The notes under the pieces are model-generated. The model saw only the letters and a program-made list of their open reading frames with translations, searched no databases and had not been told where the DNA came from. From Astrocystis sublimbata (lineage: Eukaryota; Ascomycota; Sordariomycetes; Xylariales; Xylariaceae), in the NCBI GenBank assembly GCA_022453515.1, contig JAJNNY010000004.1, positions 496,001 through 560,000 on the forward strand: 64,000 nucleotides of DNA. The letters run 5' to 3'. Positions within the stretch are counted from its first letter, which is position 1, and each line of letters begins with the position of its first letter. Positions 33,867 to 45,919 of this stretch are shown one piece after another. The position numbers were made by a program, and so were the translations under genes.

Positions 33867-35666
33867 GGTGTGTGCGGGTGTCTGGTTATCGGGGGTATCT
33901 GGGGTATCTGGGCTGTCGTGGATCTCGTGGATCTCGTGAGTCTCGTGAGTCTTTTTCTCCTTTCCTTTCCTATGTGTGTTTGTTGCCTCTATAGTTGCCT
34001 TGCTTCACTTTCCGGGCTCCTGGACTTCTAAATCTCAACGGCGGTCGCTTCGCTATAAGGGGGGGGAATGCAGAGAAAAGCGAGGGTCGTGAGGGAGACG
34101 GGTGGACTGGTGGTCAGTCAGTAAGTAGGTAGGTAAGTACATGTATTATTAGATGTTGGTGTAGTCAGCAATCATCATTTGATATCCTCGTGTCGGTACA
34201 TACGCGTGCACCTATTTCACATCGAGCGCCATGTACTCGTACACCGTCCTTGCGTGGGTGAGGGGCCGGGGGGCCGGGGCAGCGAGGGCAGAAGACGAGG
34301 GGTCCCAATGGCGGGGTCGGCGCGATCCTTCAGGGGAAATTGTTGGTCGTCTTTTCCTGTCCGGTCCTGACCTCTACCCCTGCAACCTGCCCTATCAGAA
34401 GCCGGAGTCAGCTGCTAGTCCATCTTGGGTGTAGTCCACTGCACCAGATACCGTGCAGCAGCGATGGCAGGGGTGACGCTAGTCCGAGCCAGGCGACGCC
34501 AGGGCCCACGGGCGGTGATATCGGCCTTGCCTGAACTGGATCTGGCCGACTGTATCTGGCGAGTCTGGCAGGCACGACGCAGAGGTATAACGACCGCTAC
34601 AGTCAGACGGTCGAGCAGTCACGCTGACATACTGTACTGTACCTAGCTAGCTACGGGCAGGTACCTAAGGTAGGTAGACGAAGGATCGCAGGATCTCTTC
34701 TCAAACCCGACACTGCTATTATATGTAATATCTAAACAACGTCCATGGTCGTTGATGGTGAACATGGCATAGATGTATATTTAGCAACCACACTAGTAAA
34801 CTCCATCAATGCCGAGACACCTACAGTACCTAGGTAGACATGCTAGAATAAGCTCATGGTCGAGAGTCGGGCTGTCGGGCTTGCTATGTGTTGTTCGTTT
34901 TGGAAGTGACTTGATTCGCACAAGACAGATGACGGCCTTCAATGTCAATGCAGGGACACCCGACGCATCGTCCCGGGGAAATGGCATCATCGGCAACTTC
35001 CGCCTGCGCAGGCAAGAGGTACCTACCTAGGTAGGTACCTAGGCCCGCTAGGACATGTGTACCTAGGTAGGCAGAAAGCGCAACACCAAGTCCTCGCCAA
35101 ATCACCGTCCAGACTCCACGGCGACTACACGGCGACTACTAAGTATGCAATGTCTAACAATCATACAGTCAGGTGCGGATTCTACGTTCAGCTGCAGAGG
35201 CATGTATGTGTACGTCCTTACTACGATCAGCACGACATCGTTCGCACATACCTAGACCATCTGGGAATCATGTGGCCACTGAGGCAGGAACAAGTCGCAA
35301 GCCTCAAGGCACGAGCTGGCTCCAACATGAAGACAAGGTGCAGTGGCCCTGACACCCTGGCACTTACCAAATGGAAGGCTTGAGAGTGACCGGCCATGAA
35401 CGACGGCTATTATCCGTTTGTTGTTTGTTGGATTCTCCAGCCCCAAGTCCATCAGCACATCATCGATTCTCGTCTTCATGCGTCTTCATCCCCGCCGCTT
35501 CGCCAACAAGTAGGATATATCACAGTTTTCTATCTTCAAACGGCCATCTGATCACGGAGCCCGACCGAGTAGTCGCCCTGACAGCAGAAACCGCCGATCG
35601 ATAGCCACATCCTTCCATTCAAGATACATATCCCTCTTTCAACACGCCTTGCTTGACGAGACAAAG
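33867..35666. other. intergenic, divergent promoter region
   Basis: Separates erg19 (-) from the kinase-like gene (+). Rich in TACCTAGGTA-type palindromes at 34620-34690, 34828 and 35019-35070. No gene seen. Confidence 0.45.
33891..33951. repeat. short tandem repeats upstream of erg19
   Basis: Three successive two-copy repeats on the plus strand: GGGGTATCT, TCGTGGATC and TCGTGAGTC. They lie 25-85 bases before the erg19 start, in its leader or promoter. Confidence 0.6.
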
Positions 35667-36946
35667 ATGGAGCCAATCTTCGGCAGCGACGGCGTCCCTG
35701 TCATGGATTCCAACGACTTGTCTTTTTACGACGTTGAGTTCGCCAGAGACGCCGCAAATATCATCTTTGACCTGAACGGCGAAAGAATCTCAGTGTCAAT
35801 ATGGTCCCCAAATTACCTCCCCGGCGGGGAGGGGATTCTGATCAATGATGAAGATCCGTGTCTTGAGGATATTATCATTAATCTGCTCAACCATGTTGAC
35901 TGTAACGACAGCACCCGGGACCTTATTATCTCGCTCTTGGTGAAGGTAGGAGAAGATGTTTTTGGTCCAGTGGCACCGAAGCACAGAGCTATTGACACTC
36001 CCCAAGCACGCGATCTCCACAGTCTCATATATCCTGCAATACACACCTTTCGTTACAGCACCGAAGCGGCTACTCAAACTGCATTTATGTTTCCCATCCC
36101 ACCCACCGAATGCTATGGCACGCTTTTATCAAATCACACTACGGTTCCATCCAGCACACTCGACCCCAGCCTCCCCAGGATCTCGACTGAGGATCTGATT
36201 GTCCAAAGTTGTATAGACCAAAACGAATGGATAGGTGCGAAATACTACGTCACTCTAAAAGCCGATCCGGGCCAAGACCGTTTATGCCATATCGGACCCT
36301 ACGGAAAGCTTAATCAAGCCAATTTGGACAGTATAAAGAGAATGATAAAGCTCAGAGATGCACTTGAGCACGGCCACCGTGCAATTCGCTTCCCTGTTAT
36401 ATCGGAATTTGTCACACACGCCAAAGAAGGACGATATTGTGTGGTTGGGTATCTGGTTCCATTTATACCCGGAGCAACAAGGCTGCAAGACATGGATATG
36501 AGCCGCGTTCCGTATGAGAAAAAACGCGAATTGGCATCGCACATCACCCAGACGATCAGCGAGCTTTATGACCTGGGTATACCGCCAGACGGCCAGCTAA
36601 AATATGTCGAAGTAGTCATCGACAACAAATCTGGGCTACCTTGGGTGCAGGGCATGGAAATTGGAGACGAAGAACCGGTAAGCCCCCGGGGAACCCCTTT
36701 CCCCCCTTTTTCTCTTTCTGTTTTGGTGCGTTCATAAGCTGTTCGACTAAGCAACGCCCAAATATGAGACATGTCATTAATCTCAGTGTGTTTCATTACT
36801 GACTCTAATTGTGCATACAGGGCATACAGGCCTTGGAGAATGCTGCCGATATAGTCGATCAGCATGAGGAGGCCCTAACGAAAATGATGCAACTTTTAGG
36901 CTTCCAGGATCGAATTCCAGCGATCGTGGTTACCCAGGTAGATTAA
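35667..36946 (+). CDS. kinase-fold-like protein lacking catalytic motifs
   Basis: Two exons, 35667-36677 and 36821-36946, in phase 0 give 378 residues. The middle and C-terminal parts line up with a fungal protein-kinase-like group (aminoglycoside-phosphotransferase relatives). There is a block RFPVISEFVTHAKEG, then a hinge-like VVGYLVPFIPG, a helix ELASHITQTISELYDLG, and a strand pair VEVVIDNKSGLPW. In relatives the catalytic stretch reads like G-D-G-K-x-x-N and the metal motif like D-F-G-G; here the same places read PPDGQLKYVE and WVQGME, so both are lost. It is therefore probably a pseudokinase with a binding role. The N-terminal 130 residues are unlike anything I recognise. Family placement is an inference from motif order only. 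Confidence 0.6.
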
Positions 36947-37942
36947 GCAGCGATACCTAGGTATCAAGTGTTTCAGGATTATTTTACCTTAGCGCTTAGG
37001 TAGTTGAATTCAAATGGACATAAGGCCCATGTTATCACAATCTTGTAATACTAACGTATAACCTAAACACTGCTTCCAGATTGGCTGTCTAAAGTTTTTC
37101 ATAATTACCGTGTTAAGGGTCGACTGTAGGGGGGGGGGATTTTCTGCCAATCTTGAACGTGGCAGAACATTTGAAGCTGATTGGCCCCTTTCCGTCTTTG
37201 TCGTCCAAGGCTAACAACGTCAATTCCGCTGCTTGTGGGCGTCGGTGCGGGGCTGCTGTTCGATTGAGTTTGAGATTCGAGTCAAGCGTGGGGGTCAGTC
37301 TCAGTCTCATCTTGAAGTCGACGTTGGCTGCTCGACTGTTGCTGAGCAGCAGTGTGACCCTGGATAGACCCAACCACACATTCTAACCTCGACCTGCGTA
37401 GGCACGTGGGCGTTTTGTTTTAGTATTGCCATGTCAATAGTAAAGATCTACCTACCACCTTTTGTACTCGAGGTGCTGCCACCGACTTCATCGATCTTGA
37501 CCACCTTCTTATCTGGGCCAAGCATTTCGTGATAACTCGAACTAACTAGAGGCACTCGATCAGCAGCAAGGGCTCACTTACCAGGGAATGTACCTGTCGA
37601 ATCAGATGGTCCGGGGACGTTGCACAACGGTCTTTTGCGTCGTTGCCAAGAACCCCCGGACACTATGCGGTCATCGTTGGTCGTCACCCGAGCCCATGCC
37701 GAGTGGAATTTTATCGGCAGCGTAGATATTTGTCAATCCGGGACATGGTGTCTCAGCCGACATAGCTTTTTCCTCTTGGGCCGGCCGGAAAGCTGAACTC
37801 TTTCAGCCACAACCCCTAACAAAGAGAAATACAGCACCTCCGCGTTCCCATTCGGTTGCGCAAATCGCGAATTCCTGTCATTTGACAAGCTGTCGTTCAT
37901 TTTTGACCGTTATTTGTATCATTACACCAACTCGGCGCAGAC
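36947..37942. other. intergenic upstream of the MFS gene
   Basis: No gene seen. A run of nine G lies at 37130-37138. Confidence 0.4.
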
Positions 37943-40016
37943 ATGAAATCTCAAAACACCATGGCGTCGCCCGACGACACGAAGGCGCATGATTTTTCAG
38001 ATGGCTCTATCCGAAAAGGAGAGGACATTCTGGCGCTGCAGGATCTCGACCCTGCTCTCAACGCCAAAATGCATCTTGTTAATAATGTACGGTAGTTATA
38101 ATCACGGAGACCGGCGGCGATGGCGTGACCCGCGATGTATTGCCCCGACCATTCGCTAATTGCGTCCAGGCCATTGACGAGATTGGATGGACAAATTACC
38201 ACTGGAAGCTGTTCGTGCTGAACGGGTTTGGGTGAGAACTGCATGTACATTTGTCTCGACATTGCTTGTCGTTGTTATTAATGCCTCCCCGCCTCCTATA
38301 GGTACGCAGTGGATTCGATGATTACGCTGATTCAAAGTAACATTGCCGCGCCCGCCTTCAAGGAATTTGGATCCGTTGGTTACGCGAACGGCCAGAGCAT
38401 CGCGTCGTACGCCGGATTACTTGTAGGTGCGATATTCTGGGGTCTCGGCGCGGACGTCATTGGCCGCCGATGGGCCTTCAACTCCTCGCTTTTCATCTGC
38501 TCCGCCGCTGCCATCATCGCTGGCGCATCACCAAACTGGCCCGCTCTCGGATTTTTCGTTGCTCTGATTGGATTCGGAGGCGGTGGAAATTTGGTATTGG
38601 ATACCACCGTGTTCCTGGGTGAGTGTTTGAATAACATACAATTGTTGGGTGGTAAAGTAGTTTCCGTTACAACTGACGCTTTTATAACAGAATACCTGCC
38701 AGGCAATAAGCAATGGGTGCTCACGCTTATGGCTTGTTGGTGGGGGCTGGGTCAGGCAATTACTGGATTTATCTGCTGGGGTTTCCTAGGTAGGTCTCCA
38801 GAAAGATCAGCCCAAGAGTTTCAAGTTCTGATTGGTTCGTAGTTCCGACGAGATGGAACTGTGATCTTGAAGGAGATGCCTGCCCCAGGTCCTCGAACAT
38901 GGGCTGGCGATACGTTTTCTTCACGGCTGGTGCTTTAGTGTTTGTGTTGTCGATATTGCGAGTCACTGTCGTTCGACTGAAAGAGACCCCAAAGTATCAG
39001 CTCACTTCAGGCGACGATGCTGGTCTCGTGCAGAACCTCCAGGGTCTTGCTAAGCAATACAATCGACCATGCTCACTCACCCTCGAGCAACTCGAGGCAT
39101 GCGGTACAATCCAAGGAACGCATGGCGGTTCTCGGTTTTCTTTTGCCGAGTTGAGAATTCATCTTGCCGGTCTCTTTGCTACTAAAAAGATCGGTTTATC
39201 TACAACGTTGATTTGGCTCTCCTGGACGCTCATTGGTCTTGCGTGAGTACTCGGTCGAACAGTTCAAAGTTGTGCACAGGGCTAAAAGCGTTACAGATAT
39301 CCATTATTCTACGTATTTTTGTCGTGAGTTCTCCAACCCTCAGCAAAAGATCATGTACCCCATGTCTTACCCACTCTAGCACATACCTCAAAACACGCGG
39401 TGTCAGTGGCCCAACGAGCCCTTTCCTCGTTTGGCGCAACTACACACTTGCCAATATCTCCGGTATCTTTGGCCCCGTTCTAGCTGGCTTCCTGTGTAAC
39501 ATCAGGTTCCTCGGCCGCAAGTATACGATGGTCATTGGTGCCTTGGTCACGATGGTATTCTTCTTTGGTTACACAGCGATTCATACATCGGACCAGAACA
39601 CTGCTTTCAGCTGCATCATCGCCTTCACCGTCAACATCTACTACGGATGCTTATAGTAAGTAACACATGACTCAAGAGATATGTTGACGTGCTTTATCCC
39701 ATAGTTTCGCAATCGGTGACGGCCACGAGACTTTGAAGCCCCTGGAGACCTCTGATATCACACGACCAATGGCAAGAGCTGACAGTGACTTCGCAGTGCC
39801 TATACACCCGAGGTCCTCCCCAGTGCTCACCGTGCGACCGGAAACGGGCTTTCTGTCGCGTTGAACCGCATCATGGGAATCATATCGGCAATCATTGCTA
39901 CAGTTGCTGACACCCGCACCACTGTGCCCATTTATATCACCGCTGCCCTCTATGCGGCCATGGCGATCGTCGCGTGTTGCTTCCCATTCGAGCCATATGG
40001 GCGTCGTAGCTCATGA
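37943..40016 (+). CDS. MFS transporter, sugar/organic-anion type
   Basis: Eight exons, 37943-38086, 38170-38231, 38302-38618, 38691-38789, 38843-39242, 39297-39323, 39380-39655 and 39797-40016, join in frame to 514 residues. The major-facilitator signature lies in loop 2-3 (FWGLGADVIGRRWAFN) and a second copy in the C-half (FLCNIRFLGRKYTMVIGA). Membrane segments are evident: IASYAGLLVGAIFWGL, AALIAGASPNWPALGFF-like stretch, MACWWGLGQAITGFICW, FFTAGALVFVLSILRV, TLIWLSWTLIGLAYPLF and IIAFTVNIYYGCLYAYTPEV. The last is the conserved YTPEVLPSAHRATGNGL helix start of SV2-like or sugar transporters. The substrate is unknown. Exon 6 is only 27 bases. The 141-base intron 7 contains an open frame that is not used. 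The split is confirmed because the final exon restores the family C-terminus. Confidence 0.9.
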
Positions 40017-41265
40017 TGCAACCCGGCCTATGGTTTCGTACGAATCATTGCGCCAGTGACAATGCTCAGGTGCAATTAGACGACGGCCTATGAATCGATT
40101 TAGGAGATGAGCTACATCAGTTCAAAACCTAATCTGCATCTCGAACTATTGGGAATCAAGCTGACAGAAAGTACATACCGAGAATCACTAAATATGAGTC
40201 CAGCTTCGTTAACAAGTATTATCTCAATTGAAATGGAGCCCGTCATTCTGCGCGTGTGTAAGCAATTACCCCAGAACAACATATTACATATTTACAGTCA
40301 ATTCAAAACGTATTCCCTACCCCTATACTGCTGAGTTTCAAGATATTCCGTAGCTTGAGGGGGTTGGGCTGCTCAAATAACCTCATCAACAACCCCTTTG
40401 GCTGTCTTTTAATAGTTCTATGTAAGCAAGAATGCGACAGCGGTTGATAAAATATAAGTCTTAACACGGTAAGCCAAGACGACCTGACGATTTGAGCACC
40501 GCTCCGTCTAGACTTGTCCATAACTGAGTGATACAATAACGGTCAAATGTGTGTTGGTCCTTGGTTTGCTTGACCGGCATCTCGGTAAGGGGTAATCGGA
40601 TTTTTCACGGGATGAAGCAGAAACTAAAGAGTCCCTTCGCGAGAGAAACTAACAGTAATGATCTTGTAAGGATATTTCTAAAAACCAAAATCCCTGTTAT
40701 AGATACGATATTCCCGTCTGTTTGTTAGACCGGTCAGCATTCTATTATTGCCAGCGGAGTCGCGATCAGCATGGGTGGACAACATAAAAGCAAAAGTGTC
40801 ACAGAGGGATTAACCAATAATAAGGAGTAAGACAGGCGTGTATGAGCAACTGTCTAGTAGGTATGAGCTAGCTAGCAGCTACCTGCACTCTGTGGCATCC
40901 CTGACCTTTCTCAAACATCAGTGCGCTACATATTTTGCGGTCATCTGGAGATGACTACATATCGGCTAGACCAGTGATCTTCATCATGCGAGAACAACGG
41001 AGGCCAACGCAATTATATACACACACACACGTACGTCGAACACGCGACATATTGGCCCCTTGCTTCGCTGCTTGGAGTACCCAGGAAACACTCATTGCAA
41101 CAACTGGGCATGGCGACTATTCCTACCACAACGAAGCGTATCTCAGGAAACAGCTTTGTATCAGAACAGAAAAAGAAAAAAAAAACAGAAAACAACAGCT
41201 AGACGGTATATGTATAGACAACCTCCGGGGTAATCGACAGTGACTCGTCAGTTCTGCCATCAAGC
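40017..41265. other. intergenic, no gene seen
   Basis: 3' flank of the MFS gene and 3' flank of the uncharacterised minus-strand gene. A short AC-repeat lies at 41019-41030. Confidence 0.4.
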
Positions 41266-42075
41266 TCAAAACGTGCTCGCAGGCCAGCGAGTGTTGTAGA
41301 GCAGGTCCTCCTCGGCATCGAAGATGCCCTTGAGGGTCCGTGATTCCCAGCCATCGATGAGCTGGTTCTGGGGACGTGGCTTTGCCCGCTTCTTGTAGGT
41401 ATTCGAAGTTGTATTCTTGGGCGGGTCCTGGCAACTGCTGGAGCAAAAACAGGTCAGTCATTTCCTTTTTAATCCAGTTATTATGGCTATAATTATCAAG
41501 GGAAAATCCAAGAGGGTGTCAAGTAAATCATATACATACACGCTGAACGTGCACCTTCTCTCCTTCTTGTTCTTGTTCTCCTCGGAGCGTGCCTCTTTCT
41601 CGCGCGCAACAGCTAGTGCGATGCCGCCAGCCGTCTCTTGTTGGCGTGTTTGAAACTCTTCTTTGAAGTCGCGCTTCCGCTCGAAGGTAAGTGGTCTAGA
41701 ATGCTCTCCGCGGCACTCGTTCAAGGGCTGAAACCAGACGCCAGGGAGTCCAGGCGGTGGCATCAAGTGCCTCTGGCCGAGAAGATCTGTGGTGACAAAT
41801 CTCGTCTTCTGTGGCTTCAGCTGCTGCTGCTGCATCAGCGGCTGCTTCTTCTCCTTGGGAGGAGCGACAGTGCCGCATCCCCGTGGCGGCAGCACATGGC
41901 GTCGGCCATATCTGTCAATTTTGACAAGATGCTTCAATCGTCTTGGTGGTGTAAACGATTTGTCGGATACCGCGTTTTCATTATCATCATCATCATTGTT
42001 CTCATTATTGTCCTTATTCTTGTCATCATTCGGTCCCTCAATAACAGTTTGCCATGAATCGGCTCCTGGTTGAGG
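41266..42075 (-). CDS. uncharacterised charged protein (5' end unresolved)
   Basis: Two exons are supported: 42075-41555 and 41434-41266, joined by a GTGCAC donor and CAGCAG acceptor, giving about 230 residues. The upstream exon with the ATG is not resolved; the first exon here opens in phase 0 behind a TAG acceptor and has an Asp/Asn-rich stretch. A motif occurs twice: VKIDRYGRRHVLPPRG and, 37 residues on, VTTDLLGQRHLMPPPG. A charged helical section (FERKRDFKEEFQTRQQE, AREKEARSEEN) follows, and the C-terminus reads QNQLIDGWESRTLKGIFD then AEEDLLYNTRW. I do not recognise the family. The frame-consistent splice and motif repeat argue that it is a real gene, probably of an intracellular protein. 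Confidence 0.55.
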
Positions 42076-43813
42076 ACTAGATTATCTCATCATCAGCTCA
42101 GTAGTCTCAATTCCGGTCGCGCGTCTGCCTACCTGCCAGATCTTGCGTGAGCCTGCTCATTGTGTGATTTATCTCCGGGCAAGCTGCTCGACAACGCCCC
42201 TTTCTAAAGGACGGTCGCAACAGACTCGCCGCTAGTACCATCACTGGGCTGACCGAGCGCTGACTGGCAGCTGTCATTTCCGGGCTGCTTGACAATAACA
42301 CAGGTCATCTCATCTTCCAAGTCCTTTACGAACTGATTAGCCTGACAGCCGGTTCCCAAGAGCATCAGTTTGGCTATGACCTACAAGTTCCGGGTTGTGA
42401 GGTACAATATGCACAACGTTCTTGATTTGGATGGCTTGCTTGTTAACGAGCTGTTCCCCGCTCTTGTGGCTGGGAACTTGTTGGTGAACGTCTTTGATGA
42501 TGGGCATCTTCTGATACACAGCTTCCGGGTGGTGGGGCAACGCGCCGGCGTTGTGAGTTGCCATAGTGTCTGGAATCTCTGGCAATTATATGTTGAATGA
42601 GTGACACGGGAAGTGATGGAGCCTAAGTGTGGCATACGTGATAGTTGTTACTGTTAGGGTTATGTTGCTGCGATGTCAGGTCAACTGAGTCCTCCGGTCG
42701 GCAACACAAGGCGAAGACCGAAGCTTGCCGTGAGGTCGGGATGTTGATGACCAAGGAACATTGGACCAAAATCTACCAAAACGTAGGTTCTGTGTTGTAG
42801 TCACGATGCGACCGGAGCATTGCACCACTACGAGGCCTTGGTAGCGACGACGGTAAGACTACCCAAGGTCCCTTGGAGTTGCCGAAGTCAAAGAGCAGCA
42901 GAAGGCTGTGACAAGAGAGCTTTCGATACAGGAAAGATAGACGCGAATGAGTTCGTGAAGAGACAATGACCAGAGAATGGTCTGTCGAACGGGAATTTCG
43001 AAGGTGGGAAGACGAAGGGCCATAGCGGGAGGGAAGCAGTAGGGGGAACGGGTATTTAAAGTGCTTCTCGAGGGCAACATGGATGGTAGGCAAGTGTGTA
43101 GTAAGACGGTGAATTAGACGCTAAGTAGGCAGTGAATGGAATAGCAAGATAGCAAGAATTGAGGGCAATGTTGCCCTAGATCCTGAATATGGCGTCTCAG
43201 CATCAAGGGTGGCATCAATAGCCCCCTCAGCATCCCAATACGTGAAGGGACGCCACTAGCAGTGATTCATTGGTCTACGCCATAGAGCATTGACCGTAAA
43301 TGATAATAGAGGTTTCCACGTAACCAATGAGATATGGCTTGTAGTGAATAACGGCGTAGCTGAGACGTGAATGGTGCTGGGAGTAACGGTTATGCCGCAG
43401 ACCTCACCGCTTACCTCACCGCTTGCCGCACGTATGAAGGGACAATACCTTTTACAACGCATTGCAGTCACATGATACTCTTCGTTGGAATTTCTTTGGT
43501 GCAACATCTACTAGCAGGCAGTAGCAATAAATAACACAACTGCACCTCCAAATGTGTCAATCATGTAACCTGGGACAAATCAGAGGACGCCCAGCACATG
43601 CACTCGAGCTGTAATATCTTAAACTTAATTTATTCATAACCTCATGGAATTGATAGGTACTCATACACTAATCAAAAAAAGCATGCCCTCGGCCAATGTG
43701 TTATAAGACCGAGGGCCCATGGGAATGGTTCGTTGAACCAAATGCAGATACTGGCATTCCTCTAGCAGTGTCTGCCAGGCCTCGTGTATTCGGATTTGGC
43801 CAATTTCAGCATA
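42076..43813. other. intergenic, probably with unresolved 5' exon(s)
   Basis: Minus-strand open frames at 42107-42301 and 42337-42585 may hold 5' exons of the gene ending at 41266, but no combination keeps frame with a clear start. The remainder, to 43813, shows no gene. Confidence 0.35.
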
Positions 43814-44863
43814 CTATTGCTTCGCCTGCTGGCTTGCCTGGCTAAAAGGGAATGTGCTGCTCTCGCTCAGCCAAGTTTCGAAATCCTGTAGCCGCGGTTC
43901 CTCGGACCGAAGCCTCGGAATATCGACACCATACCCCTCCGTCTCGAAGAAATTGAACATCCGGCCGAGATCGTAGACTGTCCAGCGGCAGAGCGTTCCC
44001 ACTATCGACCACCACTGGGGCAGCTGCAGGCCAGCGGCCTGGCGGAAGGTAGACCGCACGTCGGCGAGGGTGAGCTCGTCACCTGCAATGCCGATGGCAC
44101 GGCCCGCATATCTCTTAGGGTAGACGATGGCCTTGGCGCCGAAGATGCCGATGTCGCGCACGCTGCAGACCTGGAGCTTGGTGTCGGCGGGCATCGTTGC
44201 CCACATGGATGCCATGACAGCCCCGAAGCTGGATGTGGGGTTGAGGTTGTCCATGAAAGCGGCTGGACGCAGGATCGTGTACGTCATTGAAGGTTTCTTT
44301 TCGCATGTTTTGCGCAGGTGAAGCTCCACTGGGCGGAGCAGTGTCAGTATCGGATGCAAATTCATTCGCTTGGACATGGAGCAACAAGACAAAGAGAGCA
44401 ACTTGGAAGCAGGAGACTCACGGTTGTGCTTCGTTATGAAATGCGGGACGTCGGTGGGGTTCTCCCAGCTGCGGTTGTCGCCGCCTCGGTCGACGCTGCT
44501 GAAGACGAAGTGCTTGATGCCGTGCCTCGCGGCGGCGTTGATCAGCGACTTGGCCTGCGACTCCTCCTCGGCGACGGGCGGGGTTGTGTAGGCGAAGACG
44601 GTGTCGATGCCTTTGTTGGCGGCGAAGATGGGCTCGGGGATCTTGGTGTCGCCCTCTATGACCTCGAGGCTCAGGGTCTTCTCGTACTTCTCGAGCAGGG
44701 CCTGGGCCTTCTTCGACGACACATCGCGCGTCAGGGCGAGCACTTTCAGGTTCGAGGCCGACTTCGACGAGGAGCAGGCGAGTTGTGACAGCTCGGCGAG
44801 CACGGCGCCGCCCTGCTGGCCCGTTGCTCCGACCAGGAGAATGGTGCGTCTGGGAGGTGCCAT
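43814..44863 (-). CDS. NmrA-like NAD(P)-binding protein
   Basis: Two exons, 44863-44422 and 44328-43814, give 318 residues; the 93-base intron is a multiple of three and stays open, so a read-through form would add 31 residues. The N-terminal Rossmann loop is ILLVGATGQQGGAVL. Further family features are VFAYTTPP, HFVFSSVDRGG, a TYTILRPAAFMDN segment and RDIGIFGAKAIV. NmrA-like proteins sense NAD(P) redox state or act as atypical short-chain reductases; the NmrA-type lack of a catalytic YxxxK fits. The start at 44863 (MAPPRRTILLVGATG) is chosen over longer open sequence upstream that is a CA-repeat leader. It lies upstream of no obvious partner. Confidence 0.92.
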   Translation of the reverse strand: MAPPRRTILLVGATGQQGGAVLAELSQLACSSSKSASNLKVLALTRDVSSKKAQALLEKYEKTLSLEVIEGDTKIPEPIFAANKGIDTVFAYTTPPVAEEESQAKSLINAAARHGIKHFVFSSVDRGGDNRSWENPTDVPHFITKHNRESPASKLLSLSCCSMSKRMNLHPILTLLRPVELHLRKTCEKKPSMTYTILRPAAFMDNLNPTSSFGAVMASMWATMPADTKLQVCSVRDIGIFGAKAIVYPKRYAGRAIGIAGDELTLADVRSTFRQAAGLQLPQWWSIVGTLCRWTVYDLGRMFNFFETEGYGVDIPRLRSEEPRLQDFETWLSESSTFPFSQASQQAKQ

Positions 44864-45919
44864 TTCTTCGAGCGCAGCGAGCGAGTGGTTTCTGGCTGTC
44901 GAGGTTTGGACGAGATTAGATTGGGCTCTGGCTCGGGTCGACGACAGTCTGGTTCGTTTTTGGCTACGGATGTCGATGGTGTGTGTGTGTGTGTGTAAGT
45001 ATGTGTGTGTGTCGGAGATGGCCAAGTTCGGGTCAGGTGGCCCAGCAGGCTAGAGTCACTTGATGCGCTGGGGCTCGATGTCGGAGCTGGTCGTCGACAC
45101 ACAGTGGTGGTGGTGGTGATGGACCTGATGGTGATAGCTGGACGGACAGGGGCAGGGTGCAGATGCTCAGAATGTTTCGAGAAGGTTGTCACATGCAAGG
45201 TTGCGGCTGCTGGGATTGGGATGGGCGGGATGCTGTCTGAGGGTGACTGATTTCCTTGCAGGGCTCGCCTGCTTTGCTTTCCGAGATTCCAACGGCTCTT
45301 GGGCACGCCGGACGGGGTTAATCGACCTTAATGACGCGCAACCGGATCGAGACCATGGTGGGGGCTTATCGATAATCGGGCCTGACCGCCACATCAACTG
45401 CTGCGCCGGGTCGTCCCCTCGTCCCCCCTCGTCCCCTCGCCCAACAATCAAGGTTACACAACAACCACGCCGAGCCAGGGGGCCAGGGTTATCCTTCGCA
45501 TGGCCGTGACGAAGTGCTGTGGGTCGGCCCGGTAAGTACTTAGTAGGTACCTAGGTACTTGTTAGCCACCTCACAGCATCGGTATTTGTTAATTGGAAGA
45601 CTCCCTTTACTATGCTTTCTAGTACAACTCTAGAAACATGAGGAGATACCTCTACATGTATAATTTATAGTATATATATTTTACTTGTTCAATAACGCTT
45701 ATTCGAACAATTTCAGGTTGCCATACCATAGCTTTTAAATAATTAATCGAAGTATTAGTCACTATAGGGACTTTGATCTTTGAAAGGCATGTCTTCTAGA
45801 TGTTTAGATTTCCGCTGAGGTAACGATACTACCTAGTACTGAGTATAAACATAGCAGCCCCGCTAGGAATCGCTGTTCGTGTCCCAGGTTTTCTTTTTCC
45901 TTTTTTTCCCCTCTCGCTT
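44864..45919. other. intergenic between NmrA-like and SidF-like genes
   Basis: Contains the GT repeat and, near 45535-45560, a TACCTAGGTAC palindrome. AT-rich at 45590-45800. No gene seen. Confidence 0.4.
44978..45012. repeat. GT microsatellite in the NmrA-like gene leader
   Basis: About nine GT units, a short interruption, then about five more. It lies 115-150 bases upstream of the NmrA-like ATG. Confidence 0.7.

Noticed and set aside
39657..39796. Open frame continuing the MFS transporter into intron 7
   Set aside because: It leads to an unrelated C-terminus, while splicing to 39797 restores the conserved YTPEVLPS helix.
42337..42585. 82-codon minus-strand frame that might be a 5' exon
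   Set aside because: No donor/acceptor pair joins it in frame to the supported exon at 42075 with a clear start; kept only as a possibility.
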